DNA of 33,843 bases from Streptomyces sp. NRRL F-6492 (GTDB lineage: Bacteria; Actinomycetota; Actinomycetes; Streptomycetales; Streptomycetaceae), in the NCBI RefSeq assembly GCF_001280125.1, contig NZ_LGEG01000263.1, forward strand, positions 1-33,843, read 5' to 3'. Position numbers and translations under genes: made by a program. The first letter of the stretch is position 1. Every line of letters begins with the position of its first letter. Under the pieces are notes generated by a model. It was not told the origin of the DNA, ran no database searches, and was given only the letters and a program-made list of their open reading frames with translations. This document shows, piece by piece, positions 13,103-21,562 of the stretch.

Positions 13103-15175
13103 GTGCAGCTGGAAGACGGCCGCAAGAGGGGCCCCCGCCCCGACCGCGAGCGCGGTCCCGACCGTGACCGTGCGTTCGAGAAGGATCGTGACCCCGAGCC
13201 CGGGCCCGAGCGCGGGCGCTGGGACGACGGGCTGATCGCACGCCGTGCGAGCGAACGCGCCGCCGCACTCGAAGACGGCCCCGAGGGGGATCTCACGGGG
13301 ATGCCCGGGGGAGGCGGGACCGGGCTCGACGAGGACGCCCCGGCCTCCTTCGGCGGGCACTACGGCCGCCCCCTCCGCAACCGCCTCGACGCCCTCCACG
13401 AGCTCGTCGGCCTTTCACGCGCGCGCGTGGAGAGCGACGCCCTCGCCGAGGCCGGGCGCGTCCTCGACGAGGCCGCCGCCCGCCAGCGGCTCTCCTCCCG
13501 GCACACCGTCATCGCCCTCGCCGGCCCCACCGGAAGCGGCAAGTCCACCCTCTTCAACGCCCTCGCCGGCGTCGCCGTCTCCGAGACCGGCCTGCGCCGC
13601 CCCACCACCGCCGCGCCCATCGCGCTCAGCTGGTCCGAGGGCGCCGCCGGACTCCTCGACCGGCTCGCCATCCCCAACCGGCTGCGCCGCCGGCCCCTCG
13701 CGGGCGGCACGGGCGACACCGGACTCCAGGGCCTCGTCCTCGTCGACCTGCCCGACCACGACTCGGCCGTCACCGCCCACCGCGACCAGGTCGACCGGGT
13801 CCTCGGCCTCGTCGACGCCGTCATCTGGGTCGTCGACCCCGAGAAGTACGCCGACGCCGCCCTCCACGAGCGCTACCTCCGCCCCCTCGCCGGGCACGCC
13901 GAGGTCACCTTCGTCGTCCTCAACCAGATCGACCGGCTCGGCACCGAGGCCGCCGACCTCGTCCTCGACGACCTGCGCCGCCTCCTCGACGAGGACGGCG
14001 TGGCCCTCGGCGAGCACGGCGAACCCGGCGCGACCGTCCTCGCCCTCTCCGCCCTGACCGGTGAGGGCGTCCCCGAACTGCGCGAACTCCTCGCCGGCTT
14101 CGTCCAGGAGAAGACCGCTCCCGAACGCCGCCTCTCCGCCGACATCGACGCCGCCGCCGCCAAGCTGCGCCCCGCCTACGTCGCCGAAGGGCGCGCGGGC
14201 CTCGACGAACGCTCCCGGGACGCCTTCACCGACCGCCTCGCGGCCGCCGTCGGCGCCCAGGCCGCCGGCGAGGCCGCCGAGCGGGTCTGGCGCCGGGGCG
14301 CCATCCGCGCCTGCGGCACCCCCTGGCTGCGCCTCTACCGCTGGTACGAGCGCAAGCGCGCGCACGGCTCCACGGACCCGCACCTCACGCCCCCGGCCGA
14401 GGAGGAGCTGACGGCACGCCAGCGCGTGGAGCAGGCCGTACGGATCGTCGCCGACGACGCCTCCCGCGGGCTGCCCGCCCCGTGGGCGCAGGCCGTGCGC
14501 GAGGCGGCGACGCGCGGGGCGGACGGCCTCCCCGAGGCCCTGGACGAGCTGACCGTCTCCCTCGGCGACCCGGCGGCCCGGCCGCCCCGCCCCGCCTGGT
14601 GGCCCGCGGCCGTCCTCGCCCAGGTCGTGATGACGCTCCTCCAGGTCTTCGGCGCGCTCTGGCTGGTGGGGCAGATCCTCGGCGTCGTGGAGCCCGGACT
14701 CCTCCCGCCGGTCCTCGTGATGCTCGCCGGCATCGTGGGCGGCCCGCTCGTCGAATGGGCTTGCGAGGGCGCGGTCAAGGGCCCGGCGCGCCGGTACGGG
14801 CAGGAGGCCGAACGCCGCCTGCGCGGGGCGGCCGCCGCCTGCGGCCGGGCCCGGGTGCTCGATCCGGTGGCGGCCGAGCTGGTGCGCTACCGGGAGGTGC
14901 GCGAGCAGTACGCGACGGTGGTGGGCACGCGCCCGTCGGCGCGCGTCATGGGCGCGTCGGCCCGCGTCGTCGGCGGACACCGCTCCGGTACGAGGCGGCT
15001 GGGCGCCCCCGCCCCGCTTCCCCTGCCCGTTCTCACCCTCCCGGGTAAGGGAGTTGTCCACTGTTACGGGCTTTTCCACAGGCTCCGGCGGGATTTTCGG
15101 ATTCGCCCCACCATGAGGTCGAAAGGGCGCCCGGCCGAAGGGCGTCCGGCGGAACGAATGGGGGCGGGACCGTGA
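13103..15175 (+). CDS. dynB: Dynamin-like GTPase DynB, membrane-associated
   Basis: A 690-residue partner of DynA. An Arg/Asp/Glu-rich, probably disordered N-terminus (1-80) precedes a GTPase domain with P-loop GPTGSGKST (141-149), G2 RRPTTAAP, G3 LVDLPDHDS and G4 LNQID. Helical segments follow, then two hydrophobic stretches around residues 496-553 (AAVLAQVVMTLLQVFGALWL and LLPPVLVMLAGIVGGPLV) that would anchor it in the membrane; a basic C-terminal tail comes last. Placing the complex at the division septum is known for the family. The GTG start follows dynA by one base, and the stop overlaps the ssbB start (GTGA), so all three are one operon. Confidence 0.85.
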   Translation: MQLEDGRKRGPRPDRERGPDRDRAFEKDRDPEPGPERGRWDDGLIARRASERAAALEDGPEGDLTGMPGGGGTGLDEDAPASFGGHYGRPLRNRLDALHELVGLSRARVESDALAEAGRVLDEAAARQRLSSRHTVIALAGPTGSGKSTLFNALAGVAVSETGLRRPTTAAPIALSWSEGAAGLLDRLAIPNRLRRRPLAGGTGDTGLQGLVLVDLPDHDSAVTAHRDQVDRVLGLVDAVIWVVDPEKYADAALHERYLRPLAGHAEVTFVVLNQIDRLGTEAADLVLDDLRRLLDEDGVALGEHGEPGATVLALSALTGEGVPELRELLAGFVQEKTAPERRLSADIDAAAAKLRPAYVAEGRAGLDERSRDAFTDRLAAAVGAQAAGEAAERVWRRGAIRACGTPWLRLYRWYERKRAHGSTDPHLTPPAEEELTARQRVEQAVRIVADDASRGLPAPWAQAVREAATRGADGLPEALDELTVSLGDPAARPPRPAWWPAAVLAQVVMTLLQVFGALWLVGQILGVVEPGLLPPVLVMLAGIVGGPLVEWACEGAVKGPARRYGQEAERRLRGAAAACGRARVLDPVAAELVRYREVREQYATVVGTRPSARVMGASARVVGGHRSGTRRLGAPAPLPLPVLTLPGKGVVHCYGLFHRLRRDFRIRPTMRSKGRPAEGRPAERMGAGP

Positions 15176-15786
15176 ACGAGACGACCGTGACGCTCGTCGG
15201 CAACGTGGCGACGGCGGTGGAGTACCGGGAGACGGCGACGGGCGGGGTGGCCCGGTTCCGGTTCGCGGTGACCGCGCGCCGCTGGGACCGGGAGCGGGGC
15301 CTCTGGTCCGACGGGAGCACCAGCTTCTACACGGTGTCGGCCTGGCGCTCCCTGGGGGCCAATCTCGCGGCCTCGGTGTCGGTCGGGGAACCGCTGGTGG
15401 TGCACGGCCGGTTGAGGGTGCGGGAGGACGAGCGCGAAGGACAGCGCAAGACCTTCGTGGACGTGGACGCGCTGGCCGTGGGCCACGACCTGAGCCGGGG
15501 GACGGCGGCCTTCCGGCGCGCGGCGCGGGCCGAGTCCCGGGCGCGGCCGGACCGGGAACCGCCCTCCGCCACCGGGCCCGTGCTCGGACCGGCGCCGGAG
15601 GACGACCCGTGGACGGAGGCGGTGGCGGGAATGGTGACGGAAGCGGCGGCTGTGGTGGAAGTGATGGAAGTGGCGAAAGTGGCGGCGATGACGACGGCGG
15701 TGGCCGGAACGGCGCCCTCCGGGGAGGAAATCGGCGGAAAAGGCAAGGAAACGAGCGCGGAACACCGGCTGGTAACCGCGTCCTGA
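15172..15786 (+). CDS. ssbB: Single-stranded DNA-binding protein, SsbB type
   Basis: An OB-fold SSB. Residues 1-105 contain the classical motifs ETTVTLVGNVATAVEYRET, GVARFRFAVTARRW, TSFYTVSAWRSLGANLAASV and FVDVDALAVGHDL. S. coelicolor SsbB, encoded beside the dynamin genes, is linked to chromosome segregation during sporulation, and that role is likely here. The tail is odd: an acidic EDDPW lies near residue 145, resembling an SSB partner-binding tip, but the frame continues about 57 residues as an Ala/Val/Glu-rich extension. G/C third positions favour this frame over the Gly-rich alternative frame. The GTG start overlaps the dynB stop. Confidence 0.9.
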   Translation: MNETTVTLVGNVATAVEYRETATGGVARFRFAVTARRWDRERGLWSDGSTSFYTVSAWRSLGANLAASVSVGEPLVVHGRLRVREDEREGQRKTFVDVDALAVGHDLSRGTAAFRRAARAESRARPDREPPSATGPVLGPAPEDDPWTEAVAGMVTEAAAVVEVMEVAKVAAMTTAVAGTAPSGEEIGGKGKETSAEHRLVTAS

Positions 15787-15829
15787 CCTTGTGTCGTGGC
15801 GATTTGTCGACCAACTCACCGCACGTGAT

Positions 15830-15852
15830 AACGATTCCGAGACGGAATGGTT
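15830..15852. promoter_or_regulatory. Inverted repeat upstream of the thioester surface protein gene
   Basis: AACGATTCCG (15830-15839), AGA, CGGAATGGTT (15843-15852). The inner 15 bases are a perfect palindrome and the arms extend to ten bases with one mismatch. It lies about 160 bases before the ATG of the surface protein, in the 225-base gap after ssbB that shows no gene. An operator for a dimeric regulator is plausible. I cannot match it to a known regulator. Confidence 0.4.
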
Positions 15853-16011
15853 GTCTGACCGTATGGCCGGGCACCGGGGGCTTTCGCGTCCCTAGGATTC
15901 CCGGGTACTCATGTGGCACGTGAGCCCATCGAGTCTGTGAGTCTGTTGGCGTGCGCTCCCCCCACGCGGAACAACGCTGTTCGCGGAGTGGCTCGCCCGG
16001 AGGGGAATCCA

Positions 16012-17487
16012 ATGTTTTCAGTTCGTGGGCGGGGCACTGCGCGCCGCCTCGCCGCCGCCACCCTCGTCTCGGGGCTCGTAGCCGCCGGCACGATCGCGAT
16101 GGCCGGTCCGGCTCTGGCCGATGACGCCCCGGGCGCCGGTGGCGTCAAGGCGAAGCTCGGCAGCCTGTCCAAGGAGGAGTCCGGCGGCGTCGAGATCTCC
16201 GAGAAGAACGGATCCAAGTGGTCCGTCCGGGGCGGTCTCTTCAACATGCAGGTCGAGGGCGGCGGCTCCCTCTTCACCTACTGCATCGACCTCCGCACCC
16301 CGGCGAAGCACGACTTCGACTACAAGGAGGTCGGCTGGGACCAGTCGTCCCTCCACGACAACGAGGACGCCGGCAAGATCCTCTGGATCCTGGAGAACGG
16401 CTACCCGAAGCTCTCCACCAAGGACCTCGGCGAGAAGGTCGGCGCCGACCTCTCCAAGAGCGAGGCCGCCGCGGGCACCCAGGCCGCGATCTGGACCCTC
16501 TCGGACGACGTCACGGCCACGCCGAAGGAGGCGGACGCCCAGAAGCTGACCGCGTACCTGCTGGCGAACGCCAAGAAGCTCGAGGAGCCCAAGCCCTCCC
16601 TGAGCCTCACCCCGTCCTCCGTCGCCGGCAAGTCCGGTGAGAAGCTCGGCCCGATCACGGTCAACACCAACGTCGCGAACGACGGCGTCAAGGTCGCGGC
16701 CGTTCCCGGCATCGCCGCCGGCGTCAAGATCGTCAACAAGGCCGGTGCGCCCGTCACCACCGCCTCCAACGGCGACGAGATCTTCTTCGACGTTCCCGCC
16801 GGCACCGCCGACGGCACCGCCGAGCTGGGCGTCGAGGCCACCACGAAGGTTCAGCTGGGCCGCGCCTTCGTCTCCATCGACGGCCCGTCGCAGACCCTGA
16901 TCCTGGCCGGCTCCAGCGACTCCACCGTCACCGCCAAGGCCACCGCGGCCTGGGCGAAGAAGGGCGTCATCCCGGCCGTCACGGTCGCCAAGGACTGCGC
17001 CAAGGGCGGCCTGGAGGTCATCGCCTCCAACGAGGGCGACGAGGACTGGACCTTCGACCTGAAGGGCACCTCCTACACCGTCGCCGGTGGCGAGACCAAG
17101 ACCATCCCGGTCAAGCTCGCCGAGGACGAGGCGTACAACTTCACCATCACCGGCCCGAACGGCTTCGAGCAGACCTTCGAGGGCGTCCTGGACTGCGAGA
17201 CGGCCACCCCCGGCCCGAAGCCCTCCGAGACCACCCCCACCACGGAGCCCTCCACCCCGGCCTCTCCCTCCCCGTCCACCACGGGCGGCACCACCGGTGA
17301 CACCACGGGCGGCACCACCGGCGGCGACACCGCGGGCGGCACCACCGGCACCACCGGCGGCGGCGACCTCGCCGAGACCGGCAGCTCCAACGCCACCCCG
17401 ATGATCGCCGGCATCGCCGCCGCGCTCGTCGTGATCGGCGGCGGCGCGGTCTTCTTCCTCCGCAAGAAGAAGGCCGCCGGCCACTGA
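16012..17487 (+). CDS. Thioester-domain surface protein with LAETG sortase signal
   Basis: A 491-residue secreted, wall-anchored protein. A Sec signal peptide ends at ALA-36. A thioester domain follows with the Cys of FTYCIDL (C91) and the Gln of TQAAIW (Q157), which in this family cross-link to form a reactive internal thioester used for covalent adhesion. Beta-rich Ig-like parts cover about 185-400, then a Thr/Gly/Pro-rich wall-spanning stalk with TTGG repeats. The C-terminus has LAETG, a hydrophobic helix and RKKK, a class E sortase substrate. The ATG at 16012 is preceded by GGAGGGG. The ligand is unknown. The gene stands alone between ssbB and ettA with a terminator after it. Confidence 0.88.
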   Translation: MFSVRGRGTARRLAAATLVSGLVAAGTIAMAGPALADDAPGAGGVKAKLGSLSKEESGGVEISEKNGSKWSVRGGLFNMQVEGGGSLFTYCIDLRTPAKHDFDYKEVGWDQSSLHDNEDAGKILWILENGYPKLSTKDLGEKVGADLSKSEAAAGTQAAIWTLSDDVTATPKEADAQKLTAYLLANAKKLEEPKPSLSLTPSSVAGKSGEKLGPITVNTNVANDGVKVAAVPGIAAGVKIVNKAGAPVTTASNGDEIFFDVPAGTADGTAELGVEATTKVQLGRAFVSIDGPSQTLILAGSSDSTVTAKATAAWAKKGVIPAVTVAKDCAKGGLEVIASNEGDEDWTFDLKGTSYTVAGGETKTIPVKLAEDEAYNFTITGPNGFEQTFEGVLDCETATPGPKPSETTPTTEPSTPASPSPSTTGGTTGDTTGGTTGGDTAGGTTGTTGGGDLAETGSSNATPMIAGIAAALVVIGGGAVFFLRKKKAAGH

Positions 17488-17499
17488 GCCGAGGCCGCG

Positions 17500-17524
17500 G
17501 GGGCCGGGCCACGCGCCCGGCCCC
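17500..17524 (+). terminator. Terminator hairpin after the surface-protein gene
   Basis: GGGGCCGGGC (17500-17509) and GCCCGGCCCC (17515-17524) are perfect 10-bp arms around CACGC, beginning 13 bases after the stop. There is no T-run, which is common for Streptomyces terminators. Confidence 0.75.
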
Positions 17525-17788
17525 GGGCCGAAGCACCACCCGCGGAGTGAGGTGCGTCACACGACGCCCTCCCCGTGAACCCCGCACGACCCCGGACCGC
17601 GCCCGCGGCCGGGGTCGTCGCACGTCCGGGCCGCACGCCCGGCCCCCGAAACCCCCGTACCGGCCCCGCCCGCACCGGGCTCCCGCCCCCGTGCACCCGG
17701 CCGCCGGTCCCACCGGTTTCCGCCCGGGGGTGGCGGTCAGGCAAGATGGGGTGTATCTGCCCACTCACTCTTTGCCGGACGGTTTCTC
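17525..17788. other. Intergenic region before ettA
   Basis: The 301 bases between the surface-protein stop and the ettA start hold the hairpin at 17500-17524 and no supported gene. The short ORFs here are Pro/Arg-rich composition artefacts. The ettA promoter must lie here. GGTGTATCTGCCC near 17750 is the only less GC-rich stretch, but I cannot define promoter hexamers. Confidence 0.5.
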
Positions 17789-19453
<1,665 letters not shown>

Positions 19454-19460
19454 CGGACCC

Positions 19461-19886
19461 ATGGCGAGGCACATCTACAGCTGCCCCCTGCGCTGGTCGG
19501 ACATGGACGCCTTCGGGCACGTCAACAACGTCGTCTTCCTGCGGTACCTGGAAGAGGCGCGGATCGACTTCATGTTCCGCCTGGCGCCGGGGAACGGCTC
19601 CCCCTCGTTCTCCGGCGGGTCCGTCGTGGCCCGGCACGAGATCGACTACGTGCGACCGCTGGTCCACCGGCACGAGCCGGTGACCGTCGAGTCGTGGGTC
19701 ACGAAGATAGGCGCGGCGTCGCTGACGATCGCGTACGAGATCAAGGACCCCGACACGGTGTACGTACGGGCGTCCACGGTCGTCGTGCCCTTCGACCTGG
19801 AGGCGCAGCGGCCCCGGCGGATCACCGCCGAGGAGCGCTCCTTCCTGGAGGAGTACGTGGACGACGGGATGACCGCCGCCGCATGA
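19461..19886 (+). CDS. Acyl-CoA thioesterase, hot-dog fold (4HBT family)
   Basis: 141 residues, the standard length for a single hot-dog domain. The catalytic signature LRWSDMDAFGHVNNVVFLRY (about 10-29) has the conserved Asp and the GHVNN turn. The domain continues with ARHEIDYVRPL and AYEIKDP. Such enzymes hydrolyse acyl-CoA thioesters; the substrate cannot be told from sequence. It starts 7 bases after ettA and its stop overlaps the next ATG (ATGA). Confidence 0.9.
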   Translation: MARHIYSCPLRWSDMDAFGHVNNVVFLRYLEEARIDFMFRLAPGNGSPSFSGGSVVARHEIDYVRPLVHRHEPVTVESWVTKIGAASLTIAYEIKDPDTVYVRASTVVVPFDLEAQRPRRITAEERSFLEEYVDDGMTAAA

Positions 19887-20554
19887 CCGTCCTCGCGCCG
19901 CTGCACTTCGCCGACGCCCGGGAGGCGGCGGCCCTCGCCGCCTTCCTCACCCGGCTCGTCCACTACGACCGGGCCGCCGCCGTCCGCCTCCAGGCGGGCG
20001 GCGGGGCGCTGGCCGTCTTCGGACGGCCGCCGTCCTTCGAGGTGCTCGCGATCCGCACGGCCCGGCTCGTCGACGCCGTGGACCTCGACGTCACCGTCTC
20101 CGCCGGCGAACTCCTCGACGGCATCGAGGAGACGGCGGGCAAGGCGGTCGTCCCCGGCGCCGTGACCGGGCCGCCCTGGGCGGGCGTGCTGCCGCCGCGC
20201 TCCGGCTGGCGGCCGGTCGAGGGCCTCCCCGGCGCCGCCGAGATGCGGGGCGCGGTCGCGGCGGCCGTCGCCGAGTTCCGCACGCGGGACGAGGCACTGC
20301 CCGAGGAGCGGCGCACCCGGACCGAGCGCGACCGGATCGGCCGCGAGATCTGGACCAGGACCCTCGGCGCCACCGGACTGCCCCTGCGGGCCGTCCACGC
20401 CGCCCAGTCCCTCGGCTTCCTGCCGCCCGCCGGGACGGAGGAGGGCCCGGTCGCCCTGTTCGCCTCGGGCCCGTGGCTGCGGCTGCGCACCCCGTACGGC
20501 TCCGTCGCCCTCCGCACCGTACCGATGGCGCTGCCGGTGGCCCCGGGGCGCTGA
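19883..20554 (+). CDS. Conserved actinobacterial hypothetical protein
   Basis: 223 residues, soluble, rich in Ala, Arg and Leu, with no signal peptide or membrane segment. A central region (TRTERDRIGREIWTRTLGA) and an ending SGPWLRLRTPYGSVALRTV look structured. I do not recognise a characterised domain. The ATG at 19883 overlaps the thioesterase stop by four bases, so the product is co-translated with it. Coding quality (G/C thirds) is good throughout. It is the last gene of the ettA run and converges on the ABC ATPase gene 12 bases later. Confidence 0.75.
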   Translation: MTVLAPLHFADAREAAALAAFLTRLVHYDRAAAVRLQAGGGALAVFGRPPSFEVLAIRTARLVDAVDLDVTVSAGELLDGIEETAGKAVVPGAVTGPPWAGVLPPRSGWRPVEGLPGAAEMRGAVAAAVAEFRTRDEALPEERRTRTERDRIGREIWTRTLGATGLPLRAVHAAQSLGFLPPAGTEEGPVALFASGPWLRLRTPYGSVALRTVPMALPVAPGR

Positions 20555-20566
20555 CCGCCCCGGCCC

Positions 20567-21562
20567 TCAGCGCTCCGCGTCGTCCGGCCAGACGCCGATG
20601 TGGTCCTGCTCCAGCTCCAGGGCCACCCGGTGCTCCATGCCGAGCGCCTTGGTGTACTCCGCCGGGAGCTGGAGGCGGCCCGCGCGGTCGAGCATCGCGT
20701 ACTCCCGGGCCACCAGCGACTCCTGGCCCTGGTCGTCGACCTCCGTGCGGCGCAGGACCTCCGAGGAGGTGCGGCCGTCGCGGATGGCGACCGTGCGGCG
20801 CACCTCGGAGGCGACCGCCTGGTCGTGCGTGACGATCACGATCGTCGTGCCCAGCTCCTCGTTGGCACGGCGGAAGGCCGCGAAGACCTGCTCGCCGGTG
20901 GCCGAGTCCAGCTCGCCGGTCGGCTCGTCGGCGAGGAGCACGGCCGGGTTGTTGGCCAGGGCCACCGCGATGGCCACCCGCTGCTGCTGGCCGCCGGAGA
21001 GCTGGTGCGGCCGGCGGTCGCGGATCTCCGCGATGCCCAGCATCGCGAGCAGCTCCTCCGCCCGCTCCGTCTTCCGCCGCGCCTTCGACCCGCCCCGCAA
21101 CTGCATGGGCAGCGCCACGTTCTGCGCGGCCGTCAGATAGGGGAACAGGTTGCGGGCGGTCTGCTGCCAGACGAAGCCGACGACCTCGCGCCGGTAGCGC
21201 AGCCGCGCCCCGCCGTCCATCGCGAGCAGGTCGCACCCCGCGACCCGGGCCGCGCCGGCGGTCGGCACGTCCAGGCCCGCCAGGATGTTCATCAGCGTCG
21301 ACTTGCCGGAGCCCGACGCGCCGACCAGGGCCATCAGCTCGCCCTCCTTCACCAGGAGGTCGAGGCCCTGGAGCGCCTGCACCTCCACCCCGTCCGTGGT
21401 GAAGATGCGGACGAGCCGGTCGCAGGCGATGAGGGCGTCGTGACCGTACGAGGGCCGGTCGCGCCGTGCCGTCGCCCGCCGCTCCAGCTCTTCGAGGGTC
21501 GCGGCCCCGGCCGCTCCGGCCTCCGCCGCCCCGGCCCCGTCCCGGATCCCGGTCTTCGTCAT
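20567..21562 (-). CDS. ABC transporter ATP-binding protein (MacB/LolD type) with AbrB-like tail
   Basis: A 331-residue ATPase of the FtsE/LolD/MacB group. Motifs are Walker A GASGSGKST (81-89), Q-loop GFVWQQT, signature LSGGQQQRVAIA, Walker B VLLADEPTGELD and H-loop IVTHD. About 70 extra residues follow the ABC domain and end MLDRAGRLQLPAEYTKALGM, then VALELEQDHIGVW. This looks like a SpoVT/AbrB swapped hairpin (D-xGR-x-x-P...LG...V-L). The ATG at 21562 overlaps the stop of the preceding permease (ATGA), and GGGAG precedes it. It should energise the two giant permeases upstream. The substrate is unknown. Confidence 0.9.
   Translation of the reverse strand: MTKTGIRDGAGAAEAGAAGAATLEELERRATARRDRPSYGHDALIACDRLVRIFTTDGVEVQALQGLDLLVKEGELMALVGASGSGKSTLMNILAGLDVPTAGAARVAGCDLLAMDGGARLRYRREVVGFVWQQTARNLFPYLTAAQNVALPMQLRGGSKARRKTERAEELLAMLGIAEIRDRRPHQLSGGQQQRVAIAVALANNPAVLLADEPTGELDSATGEQVFAAFRRANEELGTTIVIVTHDQAVASEVRRTVAIRDGRTSSEVLRRTEVDDQGQESLVAREYAMLDRAGRLQLPAEYTKALGMEHRVALELEQDHIGVWPDDAER

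Noticed and set aside
15609..15787. Gly/Ser/Asp-rich frame over the end of ssbB as the true SSB tail
   Set aside because: Third-position G/C is low in that frame and high in the annotated one.
15969..15982. LexA-like site GAAC-N6-GTTC before the surface protein gene
   Set aside because: Actinobacterial SOS boxes have GAAC-N4-GTTC; the spacing is wrong by two bases.
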